Positions 14,524-21,357 of a stretch of DNA of 28,509 bases are shown in pieces. The translations under genes were made by a program, and so were the position numbers. Below the pieces are notes generated by a model, which worked only from the letters and a program-made list of their open reading frames with translations, ran no database searches and had not been told where the DNA came from. Numbering within the stretch: position 1 is the first letter of the stretch; each line of letters begins with the position of its first letter. Source of the DNA: an uncultured Clostridium sp. (GTDB lineage: Bacteria; Bacillota; Clostridia; TANB77; CAG-508); contig CABUKD010000027.1 in NCBI GenBank assembly GCA_902492105.1, positions 1 through 28,509 of the forward strand, in the 5' to 3' direction.

Positions 14524-14544
14524 ATTGTGCCTAAGTAGCACAAT
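14524..14544 (+). other. 5'-end hairpin in the infA leader
   Basis: ATTGTGC (14524-14530) and GCACAAT (14538-14544) form a perfect 7-bp stem with a 7-nt loop, followed by TGAATTTTTC. With a start near 14521 this hairpin would sit at the very 5' end of the transcript, where it could stabilise the mRNA. For upstream read-through from map it could act as a weak terminator. Confidence 0.5.
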
Positions 14545-14660
14545 TGAATTTTTCTAAATTTTAAAAGCAAAATAAAATTACAGAAAAACTAAAAAAGCAA
14601 ATCAAAATATTAGATATTAAATGAAATAAAGAAAAATTCAAAAGTTTTATGGAGGAAATT

Positions 14661-14879
14661 ATGTCAAAAGAGGATGTTATAGAAGTAGAAGGTACTGTTG
14701 TAGAAGCATTACCAAATACCAATTTTAAAGTAGAATTAGAAAATGGACATCAAATTTTAGCTCATATTTCTGGAAAATTGAGAATGAATTATATTAAAAT
14801 TCTTCCAGGAGATAAAGTAAAAGTAGAATTATCACCATATGATTTAACCAAAGGTCGTATCACATGGAGAGCAAAATAA
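14661..14879 (+). CDS. infA: Translation initiation factor IF-1
   Basis: 72 aa from ATG 14661 (MSKEDVIEVEGTVVEALPN), the usual length. The in-frame ATG at 14649 lies upstream of the Shine-Dalgarno GGAGG and is rejected. It is a single OB-fold with NFKVELENGHQILAHISGKLRMNYIKILPGDKV and the final RITWRAK. IF-1 binds the ribosomal A site during initiation. It is the first gene after an internal consensus promoter, with rpmJ 35 nt downstream. Confidence 0.98.
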   Translation: MSKEDVIEVEGTVVEALPNTNFKVELENGHQILAHISGKLRMNYIKILPGDKVKVELSPYDLTKGRITWRAK

Positions 14880-14914
14880 TAAAAAATAGTATGCTAAAAG
14901 AAGAGGTGAAAAAA

Positions 14915-15028
14915 ATGAAAGTAAGACCATCAGTAAAGCCTATGTGCGAAAAATGCAAAGTCATTAAAAGAAAAGGGGTTATTAGAGTAATTTGTGAAAA
15001 CCCTAAACACAAACAAAGACAAGGGTAA
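14915..15028 (+). CDS. rpmJ: 50S ribosomal protein L36 (zinc-binding form)
   Basis: 37 aa: MKVRPSVKPMCEKCKVIKRK, then a C-terminal half ending CENPKHKQRQG. Zinc ligands are C11, C14, C27 and H32, so this is the C+ form. L36 is the smallest large-subunit protein and stabilises 23S rRNA near L6. GAGGTGA precedes the ATG. It lies between infA and rpsM as in most Firmicutes, but with an unusually long 219-nt spacer to rpsM. Confidence 0.97.
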   Translation: MKVRPSVKPMCEKCKVIKRKGVIRVICENPKHKQRQG

Positions 15029-15229
15029 TTTTAAAACAAGCATATAACACAAGTCATTGAAAATAGCGGCTGTAGGAAAACAAATTGTTTTCTTAAACAT
15101 TTTTAAGATTTGTGTTTATATATATGTCTATGAATATTATTGATTGGTTATGATAAACCAATGCATTTCACCAATAATGGTAGTAGATAACATTAACTTA
15201 AAAACAAAATAAATAGCAAAATAAAAACT
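15029..15229 (+). promoter_or_regulatory. Structured spacer upstream of rpsM (possible alpha-operon leader)
   Basis: This non-coding stretch can pair AACACAAGUC (~15047-15056) with GAUUUGUGUU (~15108-15117) using one G-U wobble. It also holds a local hairpin TTGGTT/AACCAA at ~15144-15161. In enterobacteria the alpha-operon leader at this same position, before rpsM, is the S4 repressor target. Similarity here is positional only; I do not recognise the pseudoknot. No promoter was evident. Confidence 0.35.
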
Positions 15230-15247
15230 ATGGAGGTGCAAAGAAAA

Positions 15248-15616
15248 ATGGCTCGTATAGCAGGAGTGGATTTACCTAGAGAAAAAAGAATAGAAATTGG
15301 TTTAACTTATATCTATGGTATTGGATTAACAAGCTCTCAAAAAATATTAGCAAAAGCAAATGTTAACCCAGATATTAGAGTAAAAGATTTAACTGATGAC
15401 CAAGTACAAGCAATTAGAAATGCAATGGAAGGTTATACAGTAGAAGGTGACTTACGTAGAGAAGTTGCTCTAAATATTAAAAGACTAACTGAAATTGGAT
15501 GCTATAGAGGTATGAGACATAGAAGAAGTCTTCCAGTAAGAGGACAAAGAACAAAAACTAATGCTCGTACAAGAAAAGGACCTAGAAAGTTAGTTAGTAA
15601 GAGCAAAAAAGCCTAA
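15248..15616 (+). CDS. rpsM: 30S ribosomal protein S13
   Basis: 122 aa from ATG 15248 (MARIAGVDLPREKRIEIGLTYIYG). The in-frame ATG at 15230 overlaps the Shine-Dalgarno GGAGGTG (15232-15238), so it is not the start. It has the helix-two-turn-helix region GIGLTSSQKILAKANVNPDIRVKDLTDDQ and the signature GCYRGMRHRRSLPVRGQRTKTNARTRKG. S13 contacts P-site tRNA and bridge B1. Element copy D follows within 3 nt of the stop. Confidence 0.98.
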   Translation: MARIAGVDLPREKRIEIGLTYIYGIGLTSSQKILAKANVNPDIRVKDLTDDQVQAIRNAMEGYTVEGDLRREVALNIKRLTEIGCYRGMRHRRSLPVRGQRTKTNARTRKGPRKLVSKSKKA

Positions 15617-15618
15617 CT

Positions 15619-15740
15619 GAATTAATGAAAAGCTGCGTATTGCGTTGTCAAGCGTCGCATGAAATTTTTTCGATATACAACTCGTATAATCTCAAAAATT
15701 TTAGCTAGCTTTCCTAGCACTACTTGCTTTTGATTAATTC
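15619..15740 (+). repeat. Palindromic intergenic element, copy D
   Basis: 122 bp between rpsM and rpsK. Outer arms 15619-15633 and 15726-15740 pair over 15 bp with one central G-G mismatch. The apex is TATAC-AACTC-GTATA. The middle is nearly identical to copy C (AAATTTTTTCGATATA, ATAATCTCAAAAATTTTAGC), while the outermost ~8 bp differ from all other copies yet remain self-complementary. Confidence 0.8.
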
Positions 15741-15785
15741 TATAAAATAGTAAAGCCAGAAAGAATGAGGAGGGAATAAGAAAAA

Positions 15786-16187
15786 ATGGCAACAAAAAAT
15801 GTAACGAAAAAAACAGTTACTAGAAGAAGAGATAGAAAAAATATTGAAAAAGGAATGGCTCATATTCATTCTAGTTTTAATAATACAATTGTTACAATCA
15901 CAGATGTTCAAGGAAATACACTTTCTTGGGCAAGTGCAGGAGAACTTGGATTTAAAGGTTCTAGAAAAAGTACTCCATTTGCAGCAGGAGAAGCAGCAGA
16001 AACTGCAGCTAAAGCAGCAATGGAACATGGATTAAAAACAGTAGAAGTTTTTGTAAAAGGACCAGGTTCTGGTCGTGAAGCAGCAATTAGGTCATTACAA
16101 TCAGCAGGTTTGGAAATTAGCTCTATTAAAGATGTTACTCCAATACCACATAATGGTTGCAGACCACCAAAAAGAAGAAGAGTATAG
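15786..16187 (+). CDS. rpsK: 30S ribosomal protein S11
   Basis: 133 aa. HIHSSFNNTIVTITDVQGNTLSWASAG begins at ~residue 27, and the C-terminal signature reads VKGPGSGREAAIRSLQSAGLE followed by DVTPIPHNGCRPPKRRRV, all standard for S11. S11 shapes the platform and the Shine-Dalgarno cleft with S7 and S18. GAGGAGGG precedes the ATG. rpsD starts 27 nt downstream. Confidence 0.99.
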   Translation: MATKNVTKKTVTRRRDRKNIEKGMAHIHSSFNNTIVTITDVQGNTLSWASAGELGFKGSRKSTPFAAGEAAETAAKAAMEHGLKTVEVFVKGPGSGREAAIRSLQSAGLEISSIKDVTPIPHNGCRPPKRRRV

Positions 16188-16213
16188 AATAGAAAGAAAG
16201 GTGAAAAAAAGAA

Positions 16214-16840
16214 ATGGCAAGATATAAAGACGAACAATGTCGTATTTGTCGTAGAGAAGGACAAAAATTGTTCTTAAAAGGATCAAGATGTTATACAGAT
16301 AAATGCAGTATCTCTAGAAGAAATTATGCACCAGGACAAAATGGTCAAAAAAGAAAGAAACTTTCTGAGTATGGTACTCAGTTAAGAGAAAAACAAAAAA
16401 CAAAAGCTTTTTATGGAGTAAGTGAAAAACAATTTAGAAAATATTTTGATATGGCATCTGCTACAAAAGGAATTACTGGTGAAGTATTACTTCAAATTCT
16501 AGAAAGAAGATTAGATAATGTTATCTATCGTTTAGGATATGGATCTTCTAGAGCACAAGCAAGAATGTTAGTTACTCATGGAGCATTTGCAGTAAATGGC
16601 CAAAAAGTAGATATACCATCTTACTTAATAAAAGCAGGGGATATTATTACTGTTAGAGAAAATAGAAAAGACAATGGCGTTATCAAATTAAATGTTGAAG
16701 AAAATGCAGCAAGACCAGTACCAGAATGGCTAGAAAAAGACGCTAAGAGCTTAACTGGAAAAATTGTAAGATTACCAGTAAGAGAAGACGTTGATCTTCC
16801 AGTTGAAGAACATTTAATAGTAGAGCTTTACTCTAAATAA
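16214..16840 (+). CDS. rpsD: 30S ribosomal protein S4 (zinc-binding form)
   Basis: 208 aa. The N-terminal zinc knuckle is present (C9, C12, C26, C31), so this is the C+ paralogue. The S4 RNA-binding domain with RLDNVIYRLGYGSSRAQARMLVTHGAFAVNGQKVDIPSYL lies at ~residues 93-132. S4 nucleates 30S assembly and is the known autogenous regulator of its own operon in both enterobacteria and Bacillus. It lies between rpsK and rpoA. Confidence 0.99.
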   Translation: MARYKDEQCRICRREGQKLFLKGSRCYTDKCSISRRNYAPGQNGQKRKKLSEYGTQLREKQKTKAFYGVSEKQFRKYFDMASATKGITGEVLLQILERRLDNVIYRLGYGSSRAQARMLVTHGAFAVNGQKVDIPSYLIKAGDIITVRENRKDNGVIKLNVEENAARPVPEWLEKDAKSLTGKIVRLPVREDVDLPVEEHLIVELYSK

Positions 16841-16844
16841 TAAC

Positions 16845-16972
16845 TAGAAGTTAGATATAGAATGTAATAAATTTATTTATAAAAAACATAAATTTTAACA
16901 TGAAATAAAGATGAAGTAGGGTAAAAGTTAAAGAGAATAAAATCATATTTAACTACCAGTCTCTAACTTCTA
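16845..16972 (+). promoter_or_regulatory. Folded leader between rpsD and rpoA
   Basis: TAGAAGTTAGA (16845-16855) and TCTAACTTCTA (16962-16972) form a perfect 11-bp closing stem. It encloses two further arms: AAATTTAT/ATAAATTT at ~16868-16895, and GGTA..GTTAAA/TTTAACTACC at ~16919-16957 with a small bulge. Together they make a three-way-junction-like fold ending 8 nt before the rpoA Shine-Dalgarno AGGAGG. It may be a regulatory leader or RNase III processing site; the family is not recognised. Confidence 0.5.
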
Positions 16973-16990
16973 AAAATTAGGAGGTAAATA

Positions 16991-17938
16991 ATGATAGAAT
17001 TTGAAAAGCCAAATATTAAATGCTTAGAAATGGATGCAGATAAACATTATGCTAAATTTGTATGTGAACCATTGGAAAGAGGATATGGAGTAACCATTGG
17101 AAATTCTCTAAGAAGAATTTTATTATCTTCTCTTCCAGGAAGTGCAATTACTAGCGTAAAAATTGATGGAGTATTACATGAATTTTCTACCATTCCAAAT
17201 GTAGTAGAAGATGTTCCAGAAATTATTATTAATTTAAAAAGTGTTAGCTTAAAACAAGACAAAAATGAAGAAAAAATCTTAAGAGTAGACTTTAAAGGTC
17301 CAGGAGAATTAAAAGCCGGAGATATTGCTACAGATGGAACTGTAGAAATTTTAAATCCAGATTTACATATTGCAACAGTAGCAGAGGGTGGACATTTAGT
17401 AATGGAATTAACTAGCAATATGGGTAGAGGTTATAATACTGCAGAAAAAAATAAAAAGCCTGAACAAGCTTTAGGAGTATTACCAATTGATTCTATTTAT
17501 ACACCTGTTAAAAAAGTAAATTATGCAGTAGAAAATACTAGAGTAGGACAAATGGTAGACTATGACAAATTAACAATCGAAGTTTGGACCAATGGAGGTT
17601 TAACTCCGGACGAAGCACTAAGCTTAGCTGCAAAAGTAATGACAGGACATTTAGAGTTATTTATAGATTTATCAGAAGCTACTAAGAACACACAAGTAAT
17701 GGTAGAAAAAGAAGAATCTAAGAAAGAAAAAGTACTTGAAATGTCAATTGAAGATTTAGAGTTATCTGTAAGATCATTCAATTGCTTAAAAAGAGCAGGA
17801 ATTTCAACAGTAGAAGACTTAACTAATAAAACAGAAGCAGACATGATGAAAGTAAGAAATCTTGGTAAAAAATCTTTAGATGAAGTAACAAATAAATTAC
17901 ATTCTCTAGGTTTAGACTTTGCCAAAGAAGAAGAATAA
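16991..17938 (+). CDS. rpoA: DNA-directed RNA polymerase subunit alpha
   Basis: 315 aa. The N-terminal dimerisation domain (residues 1-~228) has FVCEPLERGYGVTIGNSLRRILLSSLPGSAI. A charged linker (~232-248) precedes the C-terminal domain with the helix-hairpin-helix motif SIEDLELSVRSFNCLKRAGISTVEDL...KVRNLGKKSLDEV, which binds UP elements and activators. AGGAGG lies 7 nt before the ATG. It is followed after 31 nt by rplQ, the standard order. Confidence 0.99.
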   Translation: MIEFEKPNIKCLEMDADKHYAKFVCEPLERGYGVTIGNSLRRILLSSLPGSAITSVKIDGVLHEFSTIPNVVEDVPEIIINLKSVSLKQDKNEEKILRVDFKGPGELKAGDIATDGTVEILNPDLHIATVAEGGHLVMELTSNMGRGYNTAEKNKKPEQALGVLPIDSIYTPVKKVNYAVENTRVGQMVDYDKLTIEVWTNGGLTPDEALSLAAKVMTGHLELFIDLSEATKNTQVMVEKEESKKEKVLEMSIEDLELSVRSFNCLKRAGISTVEDLTNKTEADMMKVRNLGKKSLDEVTNKLHSLGLDFAKEEE

Positions 17939-17969
17939 GATTAGAAAGATTAAGGAGGGAAAATAAGCT

Positions 17970-18494
17970 GTGGCAACAGATAGAAAATTAGGTAGACCAA
18001 CCGATATTAGATTAGCAATGCTTAAAACTTTAACAACTGACCTTATTTTACATGAAAAAATTGAAACAACTGAAGCTAGAGCAAAAGAAGTAAAAGCGAT
18101 TGTAGATAGTTTAATTTCTTTAGCATTAAAAGAAAAAGATAATTATACTATGGTAGATGTAAAAGTTTCTAAAGCAAAACTAGATAGCAAGGGAAATAAA
18201 GTAACCGAACTTGCAAAAAGCAAAAATGGTAAAGAATATTTAAAAGTAGTAAAAGAAACAACTACAGAAAAAAGACAAAAAGATATGCCATCTAGATTAA
18301 ATGCTAGAAGAAAAATGATGAAGATGGTAAATAAAGTAAAAGACAGCGAAGGTAACAATATAGATTTAACAGCAAAATTATTTAATGAAATTGCTCCTAA
18401 ATATGAAGGAAGAGTTGGAGGATATACAAGTATTCTTAAAGTTGGACCAAGAAGAGGGGACAATGCAGAAGTTGTTATTCTAAAACTAGTTTAA
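17970..18494 (+). CDS. rplQ: 50S ribosomal protein L17, with internal insertion
   Basis: 174 aa with a GTG start and AAGGAGGG upstream. The family N-terminus RKLGRPTDIRLAMLKTLTTDLILHEKIETTEARAKEV is clear, and the C-terminus GRVGGYTSILKVGPRRGDNAEVVILKLV is standard. Compared with the ~115-130 aa common in bacteria there is an insertion at about residues 57-105, rich in Lys, Ser and Thr, between the second helix and the NARRK segment. TDIR replaces the more usual HRRA. L17 lies near the tunnel exit. secG follows after 59 nt without a terminator. Confidence 0.97.
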   Translation: MATDRKLGRPTDIRLAMLKTLTTDLILHEKIETTEARAKEVKAIVDSLISLALKEKDNYTMVDVKVSKAKLDSKGNKVTELAKSKNGKEYLKVVKETTTEKRQKDMPSRLNARRKMMKMVNKVKDSEGNNIDLTAKLFNEIAPKYEGRVGGYTSILKVGPRRGDNAEVVILKLV

Positions 18495-18553
18495 TCATTT
18501 GCTCAAAGAATATTGGAAACTTGCTATAGAGGCAAATGTAGGAGAGTGTAAAT

Positions 18554-18802
18554 ATGGAAATTGCAAAATATATTGTATTAATTATATATGTCATTGTATG
18601 TATTGCCTTAATTATATTGGCAACTATACAAAACAAAGAAAAATCAGGAGCTTCGGGAACAATTACAGGTTCTTCCACCAATAACTTTTATGAGCAAAAT
18701 AAAGGAAGAACCAAAGAAGGTAAGCTAAAAAAATGGACAATTATTTTAGGAATTTTGTTTGTATTATTAGCAGTTGCCTTAGGTATCCTATATTTAGTAT
18801 AA
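18554..18802 (+). CDS. secG: Preprotein translocase subunit SecG
   Basis: 82 aa with two transmembrane helices (~residues 3-24 and ~61-81). Between them is the conserved-type loop with IQNKEKSGASGTITGSSTNNFY, matching the SecG pattern of a Gly/Ser-rich segment after helix 1. SecG assists SecYE during protein translocation. GTAGGAGAG precedes the ATG. CATTTGC (18496-18502) and GCAAATG (18532-18538) can pair just ahead of this site. A strong terminator directly follows, closing the cluster that began with rpsJ. Confidence 0.93.
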   Translation: MEIAKYIVLIIYVIVCIALIILATIQNKEKSGASGTITGSSTNNFYEQNKGRTKEGKLKKWTIILGILFVLLAVALGILYLV

Positions 18803-18812
18803 AAAAAAATAG

Positions 18813-18844
18813 AAGAAAGTGGCAAATTGCCACTTTTCTTTTTT
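18813..18844 (+). terminator. Rho-independent terminator after secG
   Basis: A 9-bp stem AAAGTGGCA/TGCCACTTT (arms 18816-18824 and 18828-18836) with a 3-nt loop is followed by TCTTTTTT. It is the strongest terminator in the window and marks the end of the ribosomal-protein superoperon. Confidence 0.9.
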
Positions 18845-18949
18845 GGGGACGGTTCTCAGTGGCCCCTACAGGGGCCACTTGGGACACTTCAGCTAACGAC
18901 CAACGGGACTGTCCCAAGTGGTTGATTTTTGACCAAAAAGGACCGTCCC
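18845..18949. repeat. GC-rich REP-like palindromic repeat upstream of rnr
   Basis: The block opens GGGGACGGTTC and closes GGACCGTCCC, near-perfect inverted ends. Inside is a 9-bp hairpin AGTGGCCCC-TACA-GGGGCCACT (18858-18879), the motif GGGACTGTCCC, and TGGTTGATTTTTGACCA. It is far GC-richer than its surroundings. The GGGACNGTCC and TTTTTGGN modules recur downstream of rnr. Such repeats resemble REP-type elements mobilised by REP-associated transposases; no transposase is present here. Confidence 0.75.
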
Positions 18950-18977
18950 TAATGGCTGAAAAGGAAAAGAGGAGAGA

Positions 18978-21032
18978 ATGAAAAAGAAAAAAGAGTTAAA
19001 AGGAATTTTTAGAGGAAATCAAAAAGGTTTTGGTTTTGTTAAAATAGAAAATATGGAAAATGAAATCTATGTATCTAGAGGGGATACCAAAGATGCAATA
19101 GATGGTGATGAAGTAATTGTAAAATTACTAGAAAATCAAAGTAGAGAAGATAAAAATCCAGAAGGAAAGATAGTAAAAGTAGTATCTCACAGTAGAAATA
19201 CAATAGTAGGAACTTTTCAGAAAAGTAAAAACTTTGGTTTTGTTGTGCCAAATGATAAGAAAATGAATACAGATATTTATGTTTCTAAAAAAAATAGTAA
19301 AAAGGCAAAAAATAATCAGAAAGTAGTAGTACAAATTACAAAGTATCCACAAGGTAATAAGTCAGCAGAAGGAAAAATTATAGAAATTATTGGACATATC
19401 AATCAAGCAGGTGTGGACATGCTATCACTTATCAAAGAATATAATTTATCTTATGAATTTCCAGAAAAAGTAATAGAGGAAGCAAAATCTTTAAAGCAAG
19501 AAATTGCTAAAAAGGATATACCAAACCGTTTAGATTTAAGAGAAAAAGAGATTTTTACAATTGATGGCGAAGATGCTAAAGATTTGGATGATGCAGTAGC
19601 AGTAGAAAAATTAGAAAACGGAAATTATTTATTAAATGTTTCTATTGCAGATGTTAGCTATTATGTAAAGGAAAATTCTTTGTTAGATAGAGAAGCTATG
19701 CTAAGAGGAACTAGCATCTATATGTTAGACAGAGTCATTCCTATGTTACCAAAGGAACTATCAAATGGTATTTGTAGTCTAAATCAGGGAGAGGACCGTT
19801 TTGCGATTACTGTTCTTATGGAAATTGACACACACGGAAAAGTGATATCTTCTGATGTGAAAAAGAGTATGATTCATGTTACTAGAAGAATGAGCTACAA
19901 AGAAGTACAGGCTATTTTAAATACAATAGAACCTAAAAATTGCCCTAAAAAATTAAAAAATGGTAGTTTGTCAGAAAATCAATATGAACCAAAAACAAAT
20001 GCAACAGAAATTTTACCTAAAAAACAAAAAGAAAAATTATTGAAAGAATGTCAAAATTATGTAACACATTTTTTAAATATGGCAGAATTGGCAAGAATTT
20101 TAAAGCAAAGAAGACAAATGGCAGGAAGTTTAAATTTAGATATTCCAGAAAGTAAAATTATTCTAAATGAAAATGGAATTGCAGTAGATGTACAAAAATA
20201 TGAACATTATTTTTCTAACGAAATTATAGAACAATTTATGCTAACAGCAAATGAGACCATTGCTGAAAAATTTTATTGGCTAGAGGCACCATTTATTTAT
20301 CGTGTACATGAAGAGCCAGATTTAGATAAAGTAAAAGAATTAAATCAATTTTTATGGAGTTTGGGTTATAAAATTAAACCTGTACAAGAACAAATATATC
20401 CAAAAGCATTTGCACAGGTATTAGAAAAAGTGCAAGGAAAAAAAGAAGAAAGAATAGTTTCTAATTTAATTTTACACACTTTAAAAGTAGCAAAATATGA
20501 AGCAGAAAACAAAGGACATTTCGGAATTGCAAGTAAATATTATTGTCATTTTACATCTCCAATTCGTAGATACCCAGACTTGTTTATCCATAGAATCATT
20601 TCTAAATATTTAGAAAACAACTATCAATTACAACCTGAAGAAATAGAAAAATATAACGAGCAAGCAATAAAATATGCACAAAGTTCATCTGAAACAGAAA
20701 AAATAGCACAAAAAGTAGAACGTGAAGCAGAAGATATGAAAAAAGCAGAATTTATGCAAGATAAAATCGGAGAAGAATTTGATGGTATTATTTCTAGCGT
20801 TACTTCTTTTGGAATTTTCGTAGAATTAGAAAACACGGTAGAAGGCTTAATCAGATGGGAAGACTTAGGTGATGAATACTTTATTTTCGACGAAAAAACC
20901 AAAACTGCAGTAGGCGAAAAAACAAAAACAAAATATCAAATAGGAATGCCTATTCACATTCAAGTAATTCGAGCAGACAAAAACACAAGAGAAATTGACT
21001 TTCGATCAACGGGGACGTTCCTTTTTGGCTGA
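18978..21032 (+). CDS. rnr: Ribonuclease R
   Basis: 684 aa 3'-5' exoribonuclease of the RNase II/R family, processive on structured RNA. An N-terminal cold-shock-like region (KGIFRGNQKGFGFVKIE) is followed by a second CSD (~75-125). The RNB domain has the catalytic Asp cluster D196, D202, D204, D205 in TIDGEDAKDLDDAV, and the C-terminal S1 domain (~594-676) begins EEFDGIISSVTSFGIFVELE. An insertion at ~316-350 within RNB is Lys/Asn-rich. AGAGGAGAG precedes the ATG. The last ~7 residues and the stop codon come from an intergenic repeat. The secG-rnr order is typical of Firmicutes, but the usual next gene, smpB, is absent. Confidence 0.96.
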   Translation: MKKKKELKGIFRGNQKGFGFVKIENMENEIYVSRGDTKDAIDGDEVIVKLLENQSREDKNPEGKIVKVVSHSRNTIVGTFQKSKNFGFVVPNDKKMNTDIYVSKKNSKKAKNNQKVVVQITKYPQGNKSAEGKIIEIIGHINQAGVDMLSLIKEYNLSYEFPEKVIEEAKSLKQEIAKKDIPNRLDLREKEIFTIDGEDAKDLDDAVAVEKLENGNYLLNVSIADVSYYVKENSLLDREAMLRGTSIYMLDRVIPMLPKELSNGICSLNQGEDRFAITVLMEIDTHGKVISSDVKKSMIHVTRRMSYKEVQAILNTIEPKNCPKKLKNGSLSENQYEPKTNATEILPKKQKEKLLKECQNYVTHFLNMAELARILKQRRQMAGSLNLDIPESKIILNENGIAVDVQKYEHYFSNEIIEQFMLTANETIAEKFYWLEAPFIYRVHEEPDLDKVKELNQFLWSLGYKIKPVQEQIYPKAFAQVLEKVQGKKEERIVSNLILHTLKVAKYEAENKGHFGIASKYYCHFTSPIRRYPDLFIHRIISKYLENNYQLQPEEIEKYNEQAIKYAQSSSETEKIAQKVEREAEDMKKAEFMQDKIGEEFDGIISSVTSFGIFVELENTVEGLIRWEDLGDEYFIFDEKTKTAVGEKTKTKYQIGMPIHIQVIRADKNTREIDFRSTGTFLFG

Positions 21033-21160
21033 TTTTCGACCATTAGGGACGTTCCTTTTTGGTTAATTTTCAACCAAAAGGGACACTCCTATTACTTTAA
21101 ATTGTAAGGACCGTCCCAAGTGGCTGATTTTCAGCCCAAAAGGACTGTCTCCGTTGGTTA
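21011..21160. repeat. GC-rich REP-like repeat array at the 3' end of rnr
   Basis: Tandem variants of one module occur: GGGGACGTTCCTTTTTGG at 21011 and GGGACGTTCCTTTTTGG at ~21046, then AAAAGGGACACTCC, GGACCGTCCCAAGTGG and AAAAGGACTGTCTCC. Between them are dyads GGCTGATTTTCAGCC (~21122-21136) and TTGGTTAATTTTCAACCAA (~21059-21077). These modules match the block upstream of rnr. The array begins inside the rnr coding sequence. Confidence 0.75.
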
Positions 21161-21168
21161 AATTAAAC

Positions 21169-21339
21169 CTAACTTGTTAAAAATGCAAAAACAGGAAAGA
21201 CGAAACCTACTATAGAAAGCAAAAGGAGAGTAATTCCTCCTGCCTTATTTTTATTTATTCTTATTTCATAAATACTGTAAGCTGCACTTTCTACAAAAGC
21301 AAAGGCTGTTAATAAAATAACTAATATAAGAGTAACCAT
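21169..21339 (-). CDS. 56-aa two-helix membrane protein downstream of gerC
   Basis: Too short for usual gene calling. The minus-strand ATG at 21337-21339 has GAAAGGA just upstream, and the stop TAG is at 21169-21171. The product begins MVTLILVILLTAFAFVESAA and ends PVFAFLTS. It has two hydrophobic helices (~2-20 and ~36-53) separated by the basic loop EIRINKNKAGG. It follows the germinant-receptor genes on the same strand, so it may be co-transcribed with them. Small hydrophobic accessory proteins are known in some ger operons, but I recognise no family. Codon use matches its neighbours. Confidence 0.55.
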   Translation of the reverse strand: MVTLILVILLTAFAFVESAAYSIYEIRINKNKAGGITLLLLSIVGFVFPVFAFLTS

Positions 21340-21357
21340 TTTTCCTTTCGTAATATC

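Noticed and set aside
18733..18981. 82-codon plus-strand ORF across the secG terminator and GC-rich repeat
   Set aside because: It overlaps secG in another frame and runs through a terminator and palindromic repeat; no start site or conserved sequence.
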